A stretch of 64,000 nucleotides of DNA from Metallococcus carri. GTDB lineage: Bacteria > Actinomycetota > Actinomycetes > Actinomycetales > Dermatophilaceae. The translations under genes were made by a program, and so were the position numbers. Position 1 is the first letter of the stretch. Each line of letters begins with the position of its first letter. The notes under the pieces were generated by a model. The model was not told the DNA's origin, did not search any database, and worked only from the letters and a program-made list of their open reading frames with translations. The stretch is taken from assembly GCF_011440275.1 (NCBI RefSeq), contig NZ_JAAOIV010000006.1, forward strand, positions 118,984 through 182,983. Reading direction: 5' to 3'. Below are positions 8,860 to 18,431 of this stretch, one piece after another.

Positions 8860-9767
8860 GCCTCGTCGTCGGCGTCGCGCAGGAACTGCTCGAACTCCGC
8901 ACCGATCTCGTCGGCGCTCGGCAACTCGGCCAGCTCGGTGGCGAGCAGGCTCTCGCGGCGCCGGCCCTCGGCGAAGGCGTCATACTGCCGCTCGAGACCG
9001 CGCACGACCTCACCGACCTCTTCGCTCTCCCCGATCTGGGCATCGATCGCCATCCGGGTCTGCTCGGCCAGCGCGGCGAGTTCGCCGATGGACAGCTTCA
9101 GCCCGGTGCTCACCCGGATCGCCTCGAGGGCGGCCACCGCGCCGTCGGCGAAGTCGGCCTGCACCAGGTAGTGCGGCACGTGCACGCCGAAGCCGATCAC
9201 GTCATAGCCCGCTTCGCCGAGGCGGTAGTGCAGCAGCGTCTCCAGGCTGGAGGGCACCTGCACCAAGCCGAAGACGGGGGCGTTGCCGGGGATCAGGTCG
9301 GGGTCGTTGGCGTAGCGCGTCATCCCGACCGGCCGGGTGTGCGGCACCGCCATCGGTATGCCGTGCGCGCTCACCACCCGCTCCACGCCGAGCACTCGCA
9401 CGAGGTGGCGGACCGCCTCGATGACGCGCTCCCACTGGTAGTCCGGCTCGGGGCCGGTGAGCAGCAGGAATGGCGTGCCCTCGTCATCGACCAGCCGGTA
9501 GAGCAGCAGGCTCGGATCGGCATACGCGCTGAAGTGGTCGGAGTCGAAGGTCATGACCGGGCGACGGCCGCGGTAGTCGATCAGTTGGTCGACATCGAAG
9601 GACGCCACGACGGTGTGCTCGCAGGACGCGAGCAGGTGCGACACCAGCAGCCGCTGTGCGTTGCCGGCGTCGATGAAGCCGCCGAGCGCCACCATCAACG
9701 TGGGAGCGCCGAGAGCGGCGGGCGGGGTGTCCTGCTCGAAGCGGAACAGCTCCAGCGGATCGCGCAC
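8856..9767 (-). CDS. PAC2 family protein
   Basis: 303 residues; PAC2 (proteasome assembly chaperone 2-like) ATP-grasp-associated family, common and uncharacterised in actinobacteria. Marks: LMVALGGFIDAGNAQRLLVS, VASFDVDQLIDYRGRRPVMT, LLTGPEPDYQWERVIEAV, and GIPMAVPHTRPVGMTRYAND. The C-terminus is a long charged helix. The start is GTG at 9767, with GAGGAGAG upstream, so this one is leadered. Whether it assists the actinobacterial proteasome is inference; no proteasome gene is in the window. Confidence 0.85.
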   Translation of the reverse strand: MRDPLELFRFEQDTPPAALGAPTLMVALGGFIDAGNAQRLLVSHLLASCEHTVVASFDVDQLIDYRGRRPVMTFDSDHFSAYADPSLLLYRLVDDEGTPFLLLTGPEPDYQWERVIEAVRHLVRVLGVERVVSAHGIPMAVPHTRPVGMTRYANDPDLIPGNAPVFGLVQVPSSLETLLHYRLGEAGYDVIGFGVHVPHYLVQADFADGAVAALEAIRVSTGLKLSIGELAALAEQTRMAIDAQIGESEEVGEVVRGLERQYDAFAEGRRRESLLATELAELPSADEIGAEFEQFLRDADDEA

Positions 9768-9843
9768 GGGATCTCTCCTCAGTCGTTCTCAAAACGTGTC
9801 TGCGGGGTGCAACGGCCCCGGCCCCGAGGGCATTCCCGGCGGA

Positions 9844-10272
9844 TCAGTCCTGCGGGACCTGTGCTCCGGCGCCGTCGGTGCGCAGCTGGTCACGCAGCTT
9901 GGCGGCATTGGCGGCGAGGATCTGCTGGTCCTGCCCCCGGGTGACGTTGTGCACCTCGAAGTCGTCGAGCGAGTTCGCCGGCCAGGTGTGCAGGTGCAGG
10001 TGGGGCACCTCGAAGCCCTCGGCGAGCAGGCCGACGCGCTGGGAGCCCCATGCCGCCCGCTGCGCCCGCCCGATCGTGCGAGCCACCTGCACCAGATGGT
10101 TCAGCAGGTCGGGGTCGGCGTCGACCCACTGGTCGATCTCCTGCCGCGGCACGACGACGGTGTGCCCGTCGGTGATCGGGTCGATGACCAGGAAGGCGAC
10201 GCAGCGGTCGTCCTTCCAGACGAAGTGCGCGGGGATCTCCCCGTCGATGATCTTGGTGAAGAGGGTCGCCAT
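9844..10272 (-). CDS. HIT family hydrolase (Hint-like)
   Basis: 142 residues. Histidine-triad proteins hydrolyse nucleoside phosphoramidates and related substrates. The N-terminal TLFTKIIDGEIPAHFVWKDD, the central TDGHTVVVPRQEIDQW and the catalytic triad EVPHLHLHTWP are all present. The start ATG at 10272 is 10 bp after the hrpA stop on the same strand. TAGCCT, whose TAG is also the hrpA stop codon, lies exactly 7 nt upstream, so it may also have its own leaderless transcript. Confidence 0.93.
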   Translation of the reverse strand: MATLFTKIIDGEIPAHFVWKDDRCVAFLVIDPITDGHTVVVPRQEIDQWVDADPDLLNHLVQVARTIGRAQRAAWGSQRVGLLAEGFEVPHLHLHTWPANSLDDFEVHNVTRGQDQQILAANAAKLRDQLRTDGAGAQVPQD

Positions 10273-10282
10273 AAACCTCAGG

Positions 10283-13200
10283 CTAGCGAGCGGCCCGCGC
10301 CTCGGTCTCGTCCTCCACCGCATCCATCGCCTGGTAGATCCGCTTGGGTGACACCGGCCCGGCAGTGCCGAGCTTCTGCGCGAACAGGCTGACCTTGAGT
10401 TCCTCGATCATCCAGCGCAGGGCGACGACATCAGGGTCGGTATGCCGGGTGGGCGCAGTTTTCGCGAGCAGCGCCTGCCGCTCGGCCTCCACGGTGTCGA
10501 CCTCGGCCTGCCGCTGGGCGTCGCGCGCGAGGTTCTCCGGCGCCTTGGTGAGGCGCTCGGTGCCGGCCCGCACGTAGCGGTCCAGGGCGACCAGCCGCTC
10601 GGCGCCGGTCTCGCTGACGAAGCCGGGGTGCACCAGTGCGTCCTTGCCCTTTTGCACCTCCGCTCGCAGCGCCGCGACCGACGGGGCGGTCATGGCGTCG
10701 AGCCGCAGCTGCAACTCGCGCGCGTGCTCCAGCACCGGCCCGACCCGGTCGACGATCTCGATCACCCGCGGCACCACCTGCTGACGCACGAGGCGCAAGG
10801 CCTGGTCGAAGTCGGCCTCGGTGCGCACGCTGCCGCCGGGCAGCCCGTCGGCCACGATCGCGTCGATCGCGGCGGCGAGGATGTCGTCATACAGCGCCTG
10901 CTGGCTGGCGTAGGGGTGACTCGACAGCGCGAGTTTGCGCCGGGTGTCGAGCAGACCGAGGATCTGCTTCCACGGCACGGTGGTGTTGAGCAGCAACAGT
11001 TTTCGCAGCCCGGCGCGGGTCGCGTGGTCGCGCTCGGAGGCGGTCGGCAGCACCTTGAGGTCGACCGTGTCCCCGCTGTCGACGAGCGCCGGGAAGCCCT
11101 TCACCCGGTTGCCCTCGAAGGTCTCCGGCAGCGTGCCGAAACTCCAGGCACGCAGGCCGCTGCGCTCGAGGGAACCTGCCGCCTTGGACACGGTGCGCTG
11201 CACGTCACCGGCCAGATCCCGTTGCAGCACAGCGAGATCCTTGCCTTCGGCGAGTGTGCGACCACGGGCGCCCTCGACCCGGAAGGTCATCCGCAAGTGG
11301 TCGGGCACCCGGCTCCAGTCCCACTCCCCCGGATCGACGCCGGTGCCGGTGCGCTGCCGCAGCACCTCGCCGAGCACCTCGGTGATCGGCCGACTCGGGT
11401 CCGTGCCCATCACGACCAGGGCGGCGCGAGCGTGGTCAGGTGCCGGCACGAAGCTGCGCCGCGTCGCCTTGGGCAACGACCGGATCAGGGCAGTGACCAG
11501 TTCCTCGCGCAGTCCCGGCACCAGCCAGTCAAAACCGTTGTCCTGCAAGCGATTCAGCTGATCGACTGGCACATGCACGGTGACACCGTCGGCGTCAGCG
11601 CCGGGGTCGAACTGATAGGTCAGCGGCAGGGACAGGTCACCCTGGTGCCAGGTTTTCGGATAGTCCGCGACGTCGACGGCGGCGGCATCGTCGGAGAGCA
11701 GCAGGTCCTCGGTGAAGGTGAGCAGCCGCGGGTGCGCCTTGGAGTGCTTCTTCCACCAGCTGTCGAAGTGCGCGCCGGAGACGATATCGGCGGGCAGCCG
11801 CTCGTCGTAGAACTCGTAGAGCACGTCGTCACCGACGACAAGGTCGCGGCGCCGGGCGCGTGCCTCGAGTTCGGACAGGCGCTGCACGAGCTTGCGGTTG
11901 TCGTGGAAGAACCGGTGGTGGGTGTCCCAGTCGCCCTCCACCAGCGCGTGCCGGATGAACAGCTCGCGGGCGTATTCGGGGTCGACCGCGGCGAAGTTGG
12001 CCTGCCGCCCGGCCACCAGCGGTATGCCGTAGAGCGTCACCCGCTCGGCCGCCATCGCCGCAGCGCGCTTGCGACTCCAGTGCGGGTCGCTGTAGCTGCG
12101 CTTAACCAGGTGCTGCGCGGCCGCCTCCACCCAGGCCGGGTCGATCCGCGCGTTGTCGCGCGCCCACAGGCGGCTGGTCTCGACCATCTCGGCCGCCATC
12201 ACCCAGTCCGGCTGAGAGCGGAACAGCGCCGACCCCGGCTGGATGGCGAACCGTGCGTTGCGGGCCCCGAGATAGTCGCGGGTGTCCCGATCGCGCAGCC
12301 CCACCTGCGACAACAGGCCGGTCAGGATCGCCTGGTGGATCGTGTCGGGGGCGGCGGGGTTGTCCGAGGGCCGCAACCCCAGATCACGGCATACCTGACG
12401 CAGTTGGGCATGCAACTCCTGCCACTCGCGCACCCGCAGATAGTGCAGATATTCGTCGCGGCACATCCGGCGAAAAGCGCTGCCAGACAAGGCTTTCTGC
12501 TGCTCCCGCAGATAATCCCAGAGGGCGAGGTAACCGAGGAAGTCGCTGTCCTCGCGTTTGAAGCGCGCGTGCAACTGGTCGGCCTGGGCACGCTTGTCGA
12601 CCGGCCGCTCCCGCGGGTCCTGGATCGACAGGGCGGCCACGATGACCAGCACCTCGCGCAGGGCGCCGGTCTCGGCGGCAGCGACCAGCATCCGCGCCAT
12701 TCGCGGGTCGACCGGCAGCGCGGCGATCGAGCGACCGGTGCGGGTGAGCCGGCGGCGCCGATCGGTGGCACCGGAGTCGATGGCGTCGAGTTCGTGCAGC
12801 AGTCGCAGCCCGTCGGTGATCTGCCGCCGGTCCGGTGCGTCGACGAAGGGGAACCGGGTGATGTCGCCCAGGCCGAGCGAGGTCATCGCGAGGATCACCG
12901 ACGCCAGGCCGGTGCGCTGGATCTCGGGATCGGTGAACTCCGGGCGGGCCTCAAAGTCCTCCTGCGAGTAGAGCCGGATGCAGACACCTTCGGCGACGCG
13001 GCCGCACCGGCCGGTGCGCTGCAGGGCGCTGGCCTGCGAGATCGGTTCGATCGGCAGCCGCTGCACCTTGGTGCGCTGGCTGTACCGGGAGATCCGCGCG
13101 GTGCCGGTGTCGACGACATACCGGATGCCGGGGACTGTGAGCGAGGTCTCGGCGACATTAGTGGCGATGACGATGCGGCGCCCCTGGTGCGGGGTGAAGA

Positions 13201-14137
13201 CGCGGTGCTGCTCGGCCGCGGACAGCCGCGCGTAAAGCGGCACGATCTCGGTGTCAGGCAGCTTCAGCCCGGCCAGCGCGTCGGCTGCGTCGCGGATCTC
13301 GCGCTCGCCGGAGCAGAAGACGAGCACGTCGTGCGGGCCGCCGGTGTCCGGCTCGGTGGCGAGCTCTTCGATGGCGTCGACGATGCCGGTCACCTGGTCG
13401 ACGTCGACCGTGGTCGGGGTGCCGTCGGCGCCCTTGCCGGGGATCTCGCGCACGAGCGGTCGGTAGCGCACCTCGACCGGGTAGGTGCGTCCCGAGACCT
13501 CGATGATCGGCGCTGGAACCCCTTGTGTCGCAAAGTGTTCGGCGAATTTCTCGGGGTCGATGGTCGCCGAGGTGATGATGACCTTGAGGTCGGGGCGGCG
13601 CGGGAGCAGTTGCTTGAGGTAGCCGAGGATGAAGTCGATATTGAGTGACCGCTCGTGCGCCTCGTCGACGATGATCGTGTCGAACTGCCGCAGGTCGCGA
13701 TCGGCCTGCATCGCCGACAGCAGGATGCCGTCGGTCATCACCTTGATCAGGGTGTCGCGGGTGGAGTGGTCGCTGAACCGCACCTGGTAACCGACCGTAG
13801 CCCCGAGCTCCACGTCCAGCTCTTCGGCGAGGCGCTCGGCGACCGCGCGGGCCGCGATCCGGCGCGGCTGGGTGTGGGCGATCATGCCGCCGAGCCCGCG
13901 ACCGATCTCCAGGCACATCTTGGGCAGCTGGGTGGTCTTGCCCGAGCCGGTCTCACCGGCGACCACGACCACCTGGTGCTCGCGCAAGGCGGCGACGATC
14001 TCGTCCTTGGCCTCGACGACCGGCAGCTGCTGCGGGTAGTTCAACGCCGGGACGAGGGCCCTGCGTTTGTCCTCATCGAAGGACCACCGGGGCGTATGCC
14101 GCTTCGGCCGGCGCCGGCGGGTGGGAGTGGAAGGCAT
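10283..14137 (-). CDS. hrpA: ATP-dependent RNA helicase HrpA (DEAH box)
   Basis: About 1284 residues, the full bacterial HrpA length. After a basic N-terminus (TPTRRRRPKRHTP) come Walker A GETGSGKTT, motif Ia TQPRRIAARAVAERLA, the DEAH box IIVDEAHERSLNIDF, SATI (TSATID), motif IV-VI including VLVFCSGEREI, IVIATNVAETSLTVPGI and QRTGRCGRV. These are followed by HA2/winged helix, OB-fold and the long DUF3418 C-terminal domain typical of HrpA. It unwinds structured RNA, and in E. coli it rescues stalled ribosomes on collided messages. The ATG at 14137 is used; the frame opens a little further upstream. It is followed directly by the HIT gene. Confidence 0.97.
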   Translation of the reverse strand: MPSTPTRRRRPKRHTPRWSFDEDKRRALVPALNYPQQLPVVEAKDEIVAALREHQVVVVAGETGSGKTTQLPKMCLEIGRGLGGMIAHTQPRRIAARAVAERLAEELDVELGATVGYQVRFSDHSTRDTLIKVMTDGILLSAMQADRDLRQFDTIIVDEAHERSLNIDFILGYLKQLLPRRPDLKVIITSATIDPEKFAEHFATQGVPAPIIEVSGRTYPVEVRYRPLVREIPGKGADGTPTTVDVDQVTGIVDAIEELATEPDTGGPHDVLVFCSGEREIRDAADALAGLKLPDTEIVPLYARLSAAEQHRVFTPHQGRRIVIATNVAETSLTVPGIRYVVDTGTARISRYSQRTKVQRLPIEPISQASALQRTGRCGRVAEGVCIRLYSQEDFEARPEFTDPEIQRTGLASVILAMTSLGLGDITRFPFVDAPDRRQITDGLRLLHELDAIDSGATDRRRRLTRTGRSIAALPVDPRMARMLVAAAETGALREVLVIVAALSIQDPRERPVDKRAQADQLHARFKREDSDFLGYLALWDYLREQQKALSGSAFRRMCRDEYLHYLRVREWQELHAQLRQVCRDLGLRPSDNPAAPDTIHQAILTGLLSQVGLRDRDTRDYLGARNARFAIQPGSALFRSQPDWVMAAEMVETSRLWARDNARIDPAWVEAAAQHLVKRSYSDPHWSRKRAAAMAAERVTLYGIPLVAGRQANFAAVDPEYARELFIRHALVEGDWDTHHRFFHDNRKLVQRLSELEARARRRDLVVGDDVLYEFYDERLPADIVSGAHFDSWWKKHSKAHPRLLTFTEDLLLSDDAAAVDVADYPKTWHQGDLSLPLTYQFDPGADADGVTVHVPVDQLNRLQDNGFDWLVPGLREELVTALIRSLPKATRRSFVPAPDHARAALVVMGTDPSRPITEVLGEVLRQRTGTGVDPGEWDWSRVPDHLRMTFRVEGARGRTLAEGKDLAVLQRDLAGDVQRTVSKAAGSLERSGLRAWSFGTLPETFEGNRVKGFPALVDSGDTVDLKVLPTASERDHATRAGLRKLLLLNTTVPWKQILGLLDTRRKLALSSHPYASQQALYDDILAAAIDAIVADGLPGGSVRTEADFDQALRLVRQQVVPRVIEIVDRVGPVLEHARELQLRLDAMTAPSVAALRAEVQKGKDALVHPGFVSETGAERLVALDRYVRAGTERLTKAPENLARDAQRQAEVDTVEAERQALLAKTAPTRHTDPDVVALRWMIEELKVSLFAQKLGTAGPVSPKRIYQAMDAVEDETEARAAR

Positions 14138-14228
14138 GACGGGGATCCATTCTCCCAGACCCGTGGTCGGTGGCGCGCGGGCGTTTGCTGCCGCGACGTC
14201 GGAGTGCGGCTGCACGCCGAGTCGGACC

Positions 14229-14726
14229 TCAGATGCGGTGCGCGGGGGTGAAGTACTTCGCGCAGTTGTCCTTGCCGACTCCCTTGATCTCCCGGCAGAC
14301 CTTCATCTCCATCCGGACCTTGGTCGCGACGCGTCGCTGGTACCAGGTGAAGTGCTTGGGGATGTTGATGCTCGCAACTCCGCGCACCTCCCGGTTGACA
14401 CCTTTGCGGTTGTTGTAGCGCTCCGAATAGCCCACCGTCGGGTAACCCACCGAGTGCCACTCACCCCAGTCGCCGTCGTAGTACTGCGGCACGAACCGCA
14501 CGTAGACGTCATGACCGTCCTTGCGCGTGTCCCGCAACACGTAGGACATCGTGTAGGTCGACCCTGAGCGGGTCCAGGTGCCGATGGCGTAGGCGCCCGT
14601 GGTGCGCCCGCTCCAGCCGGTGGCGGCTGCGGCGTGCGGCATGGTGGTGAGCGCGACGATCGGCACGATCGCACCGGCGATGAGGCTGCCGCGGATGGCG
14701 TATTTCTTCGTGGTGGAGCGTTTCAT
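14229..14726 (-). CDS. Small secreted protein, unknown function
   Basis: 165 residues with a Sec signal peptide (MKRSTTKKYAIRGSLIAGAI, hydrophobic core, cleavage near PHAAAATG). The mature part is rich in Tyr, Trp and Arg with short beta-like stretches (STYTMSYVLRDTRKDGHDVY, FTWYQRRVATKVRMEMKVC), and its only two Cys (KVCREIKGVGKDNC) are near the C-terminus and likely disulfide-bonded. I do not recognise the family. GGAGGG 8-13 nt upstream supports the start. A possible beta-sandwich extracellular protein. Confidence 0.75.
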   Translation of the reverse strand: MKRSTTKKYAIRGSLIAGAIVPIVALTTMPHAAAATGWSGRTTGAYAIGTWTRSGSTYTMSYVLRDTRKDGHDVYVRFVPQYYDGDWGEWHSVGYPTVGYSERYNNRKGVNREVRGVASINIPKHFTWYQRRVATKVRMEMKVCREIKGVGKDNCAKYFTPAHRI

Positions 14727-14834
14727 GATGAGCCCTCCCTGGCTCGTCCGGGGGATGGCCGGGCGTCTTGAAGCCCGACGCAAAGACTCGGACGTGATCG
14801 CGGCGCGAGGGGATCCGTCGGATCGACAGGTCCT

Positions 14835-16022
14835 TCAGGGGCGGGGCACCTCGAGGAAGAACGGCCGGCCGCGCCGGGGGTCGGCGAACAGATCCGAAAG
14901 CTTGGCCGGGTTGCGCGACACGGACACGAGCAAGTTCCCTGAGCTCAGGACGATCTCGGGGTGCGCCAGCGGCTGGTAGACCACGTCGCCACCAGCCGCA
15001 GCCGGCACCGCGGCTCGGGACGCCAGGGTCCACGGGCCGGTGGGAGCGGGAGCCCGCCATACCGCCACGGAGCGCGCGAGGTCACCGCCCTGGGTGGAGA
15101 CCGCGACAACTCCCCCACCCCACGGGATCACGCTGAAGGCTTGGGAGACACCGAAACTCGAGGGCAGCACGGCACGCGCCGCGGACGGGTCGTCGGTCCA
15201 CCCGGAGCCGTCGAAATAGCGCCATGCGGCCCGGTCGGTGGCGCTCGCCGGTGGCACCCGGGCCAGATACGCAGCACGCGTGCCGGCCGACCCCTGCAGC
15301 GCGGTGCCGTAGATGTACAGCTCACCGTCGCGCACGATCATCGCCGCGCCCCAGTTGACCTGGCCGGGGTTCTCGTCGTCCGGTGTCACTTTCGCAACCC
15401 CGGTCACCTGCGGAGCACCGCCGCGGGGCACCTTCAGCGTCGCCAAGCTCAGACCCAGATAGGTGAAGGCCAGCAGGCCGCCGGGCTGCCGCTTCACCCG
15501 CGAACAGGCGACGAGCAGCCGGTCCTCCCCAGGCGCCGGCACGCTCGCCATCGACGTGGGCCAGCAGGCTGTCCGCGCCGCGGGGTCGGGCACCAAGGCA
15601 CCATGGCTGCGCGGCACCGCGGGCTGGGCGCACAGACCGGTGGTGACGAAGGCCGAGTTCGACACGATGCGCGGACTGCGCGAAGCGGCGCGCAGGGTGT
15701 CGCCGAAGACCCACAGCACCCGCCCGTCCAGCAGCGACGCGGTCAGACCCACATCGGCCGACTGCCAGTCCGGCAGGCCGTTCAGCCGGCCCATCCAGGC
15801 GTTCATGTCGTTCACCGTCGTCGGTGTGCCCCCCGCCGCCGGGCACTTCGCGCCGCTGCTCGTGCGCAGCGTCGTCGGCGGTTCCGACCTTGTGGCGGCC
15901 CGCGACGAGGGCAAGGGCGACTCGGCATACGTCGGGGGCGCGACATCGCGGCCACCGCAGCCGGCGGTCACCGCGAAGGCGACCACCGCCACCAGGGCTT
16001 GCGGGATCGCGGCGCGGCGCAC
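14835..16022 (-). CDS. Lipoprotein with DUF4185/DUF5005-like beta-propeller
   Basis: 395 residues with a lipoprotein signal (VAFAVTAGC lipobox, Cys ~22) and a Ser/Pro/Thr linker. The rest reads like a five-bladed-propeller glycosidase-like domain: WQSADVGLTASLLDGRVLWV, then FGDTL; later NWGAAMIVRDGELYIYGT, YLARVP, FSVIPWGGGVVAVST, and VYQPLAHPEIVLSSGN. The FGDT motif and repeated W-x-F/Y blades are typical of the DUF4185/DUF5005 group, which is probably carbohydrate-related; the assignment is by memory. GTG start with TAGGGT 6 nt before it, predicting a leaderless transcript. It follows the RIO kinase gene on the same strand. Confidence 0.72.
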   Translation of the reverse strand: MRRAAIPQALVAVVAFAVTAGCGGRDVAPPTYAESPLPSSRAATRSEPPTTLRTSSGAKCPAAGGTPTTVNDMNAWMGRLNGLPDWQSADVGLTASLLDGRVLWVFGDTLRAASRSPRIVSNSAFVTTGLCAQPAVPRSHGALVPDPAARTACWPTSMASVPAPGEDRLLVACSRVKRQPGGLLAFTYLGLSLATLKVPRGGAPQVTGVAKVTPDDENPGQVNWGAAMIVRDGELYIYGTALQGSAGTRAAYLARVPPASATDRAAWRYFDGSGWTDDPSAARAVLPSSFGVSQAFSVIPWGGGVVAVSTQGGDLARSVAVWRAPAPTGPWTLASRAAVPAAAGGDVVYQPLAHPEIVLSSGNLLVSVSRNPAKLSDLFADPRRGRPFFLEVPRP

Positions 16023-16041
16023 GCGGCAACCCTAACGAGGC

Positions 16042-16878
16042 TCACCACAGCGCACCCAGCAGTTCGGCGAAGAGCAGGTCACCGTCGACGTCCAGGCCCT
16101 TGCTCGCAAACCAGGTGCACACGTTGACGCAATCGCGGTGCAGGAAGTCCGGTCCGTTGACATTGGCGATCAGGTCGACCGCTTGCGGAACGTCGATGAT
16201 CACCAGCCGGTCCCCGCTCGTCAGCAGGTTGTATGCCGACAGGTCCCCGTGCGCGATTCCCTTGCCGGCCAAGGTGATCAGCGCATCGCGCAGCTGGTCA
16301 TACCACCCCTGCAGTTGCGCCCGGGTGCCCCGCGAGGCGGCCAGGCGCGGTGCGGGATAACCGTCCTCGTCGGTAATCAGCTCCAGGCACAGCTCGGTGC
16401 CGTCGATCTGCACTGGATAGGGCACGGGTAGCCCCTCGCGCCACCAGTCGACAAGGACACCCCATTCGGCCTGGGCCCAGACGCCCGAGGCGACCTCCCG
16501 GCCGAACCGGCTGCCCTTGGCCACCGCGCGGCGCTCCCGGGAGTCCTTGATATGCCGGCCCTCGGTGTAGCTGTCGTTGCGCCGGAAGGTGCGGTGCTCG
16601 GCGGTGCGATAGCGCTTGGCCACCATCCGGGTCGAGCGGGTGGGATCGGAGGCGGCGGTGCGTTCGATGAGGAAGACATCGGCTTCCTTGCCGGTCTTGA
16701 GGACACCGAGTTCGGTGTCGATGGACTCGTCGTCGGTGATGACGAAGTCCGGTCGCGGCTCGGGTCCACGTTGTAGGCGTTCGAGCGAGGACCAGCTCGA
16801 CCAGCGTTGGCCGGGTGCGAGCTCGTCGTCGATCGGGCGGAAGTCGAAGGGGTCAGGTGATGCGGCCTCGAAGGGCAT
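16042..16878 (-). CDS. RIO-type serine protein kinase
   Basis: 278 residues from MPFEAASPDPFDF. RIO family marks: the phosphate-binding loop LKTGKEADVFLIER, lysine-bearing strand MVAKRYR, the catalytic loop IAHGDLSAYNLL (HGDxxxxN) and the metal-binding IIDVPQAVD (in place of DFG). The family is found in archaea, eukaryotes and scattered bacteria; the bacterial function is unknown, with roles in ribosome maturation only shown elsewhere. A short ORF of 28 codons (16853-16939) in another frame, with GGAAGGAGC before its ATG, overlaps the start; I consider it doubtful. Stop is 19 bp from the next gene's start. Confidence 0.88.
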   Translation of the reverse strand: MPFEAASPDPFDFRPIDDELAPGQRWSSWSSLERLQRGPEPRPDFVITDDESIDTELGVLKTGKEADVFLIERTAASDPTRSTRMVAKRYRTAEHRTFRRNDSYTEGRHIKDSRERRAVAKGSRFGREVASGVWAQAEWGVLVDWWREGLPVPYPVQIDGTELCLELITDEDGYPAPRLAASRGTRAQLQGWYDQLRDALITLAGKGIAHGDLSAYNLLTSGDRLVIIDVPQAVDLIANVNGPDFLHRDCVNVCTWFASKGLDVDGDLLFAELLGALW

Positions 16879-16976
16879 GGGCGGTGCTCCAGCTGATGGA
16901 AGGGAAGGACCGGTTGCGGTCCAGGACCGTCGTCGACATGTCACTGCTCCTTCCATCGGTGCACCGCGAACGCAGT

Positions 16977-17009
16977 GCTGGGCGCCCACCACGATGGCGG
17001 ACGCCCAGC
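16977..17009 (-). terminator. Hairpin after metY
   Basis: GCTGGGCGTCCGCC / GGTGGGCGCCCAGC (12 of 14 paired) around a 5-nt loop, 17 bp after the metY stop codon. Confidence 0.65.
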
Positions 17010-17025
17010 ACCAGCGGCAACCGAT

Positions 17026-18345
17026 TTACTTCGCGGCGCGGAAGCCCTGCTCGAGGTCGGCGAGGATGTCGTCGATGTGCTCGGTGCCCACCGACAGCCG
17101 CACCAACCCGGGCGTCACGCCGGCCGCGAGCCGCGCGGCATCCGAGCCCTGGGAGTGGGTGGTCGAGGCGGGGTGGATCACCAGCGAGCGCACATCGCCG
17201 ATATTGGCGACATGCGAGTGCAGGGTGAGGCCCTCGACGAACCGCCGCCCGGCGTCGGCACCACCGGTGATCTCGAAGGAGATCACCGAGCCGGCGCCCT
17301 TCGGCGCGTACTTCTGCGCGAGCGGGTAGTAGCGGCTGTCGGGCAGCGAGGCCCAGAAGATCTCCTCGACCTGCTCCTGCCCCTGCAGGAAGTCGGCGAC
17401 CGTACGGGCGTTGTCCAGGTGCTTGTCGATGCGCAGGCTGAGCGTCTCCAGCCCTTGTGCGATCAGGAAAGCATTGAAGGGCGCGATCGCCGAGCCGAGG
17501 TCGCGCAGCAGCTGCACCCGCGCCTTGAGGATGAACGCGAGGTTGGCACCGAGGGGGCTGCCGACGCCGAGATCCTTGGCGTAGACCAGCCCGTGGTAGC
17601 TCTCCTCCGGCGTGTTGAAACCGGGGAACCGCTGCGGGTCCTGCGCGTAGTCGAACCGGCCGGCGTCGACGATCACGCCGGCGATCGCGGTGCCGTGGCC
17701 GCCGAGATATTTGGTCGCCGAGTGCACGACCACGTCGGCCCCGTGTTCGAACGGCCGCGTGACGTATGGCGTGGCCACCGTGTTGTCCACGATGAGCGGC
17801 ACGCCCACCTCGTGCGCGACATCCGCGACGGCCTGGATGTCCAGCACCTCGGAGCTGGGGTTGGAGATCGTCTCGCCGAAGAAGGCGGCGGTGTTGGGCC
17901 GGGCGGCGGCACGCCACTGCTCGGGGTCGCTGGCATCCTCCACGAAGGTGACCTCGATGCCGAACTTCGGCAGCGTGTACTTCAGCAGGTTGGCGGTGCC
18001 GCCGTAGAGCGCGGGGCTGGTCACCACGTGACTGCCGGCCTCAGCGACGTTGAGGATGGCGAGGGTCTCGGCGGCCTGCCCGGAGCTGACGAGCAGCGCG
18101 CCGACGCCGCCCTCGAGGGAGGCGATGCGCTGCTCCACGACGTCGGTCGTGGGGTTCATCAACCGGGTGTAGATATTGCCGAATTCCTTGAGCCCGAACA
18201 GGTTTGCCGCCTGTTCGGTCGACTCGAAGACGTAGGACGTGGTCTGGTGGATCGGCAACGCCCGGGCGCCGGTGCCGTCGATCGGCTGGCCGGCGTGGAT
18301 CTGCCGGGTCTCGAAGGACCAGTTGGGTGCGGTGGTGTCGGTCAT
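17026..18345 (-). CDS. metY: O-acetylhomoserine sulfhydrylase (MetY)
   Basis: 439 residues, PLP-dependent Cys/Met metabolism family. It converts O-acetylhomoserine plus sulfide to homocysteine. It begins MTDTTAPNWSFETRQIHAGQ; PLP contacts include YTRLMNPTTDVVEQRIASLE, SSGQAAETLAILN, and the Schiff-base Lys in HSATKYLGGHGT. Full-length C-terminal domain (SLVIHPASTTHSQ, VRLSVGTEHIDDI). GGAGGG precedes the ATG. Upstream is a SAM-IV-type riboswitch nearly identical to that of metX, so both enzymes of the direct sulfhydrylation route respond to the same signal although they are 14 kb apart. Confidence 0.96.
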   Translation of the reverse strand: MTDTTAPNWSFETRQIHAGQPIDGTGARALPIHQTTSYVFESTEQAANLFGLKEFGNIYTRLMNPTTDVVEQRIASLEGGVGALLVSSGQAAETLAILNVAEAGSHVVTSPALYGGTANLLKYTLPKFGIEVTFVEDASDPEQWRAAARPNTAAFFGETISNPSSEVLDIQAVADVAHEVGVPLIVDNTVATPYVTRPFEHGADVVVHSATKYLGGHGTAIAGVIVDAGRFDYAQDPQRFPGFNTPEESYHGLVYAKDLGVGSPLGANLAFILKARVQLLRDLGSAIAPFNAFLIAQGLETLSLRIDKHLDNARTVADFLQGQEQVEEIFWASLPDSRYYPLAQKYAPKGAGSVISFEITGGADAGRRFVEGLTLHSHVANIGDVRSLVIHPASTTHSQGSDAARLAAGVTPGLVRLSVGTEHIDDILADLEQGFRAAK

Positions 18346-18431
18346 CGCTGGTCGCCCTCCCGAGGCGACAATGCGGGCCTTCGCCTCGAAGGATCCCGCG
18401 CTTGCGCACCGGCGATCCGCGCCGGCGGCCC

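Noticed and set aside
10442-13648. 1068-codon open frame on the plus strand opposite hrpA
   Set aside because: It mirrors hrpA codon by codon in high-G+C antisense; no recognisable motifs, while hrpA has all DEAH motifs.
16853-16939. 28-codon ORF with GGAAGGAGC ahead of it, overlapping the start of the RIO kinase
   Set aside because: No conservation evidence, out of frame with the kinase; the good ribosome site may be chance. Worth remembering only as a possible leader.
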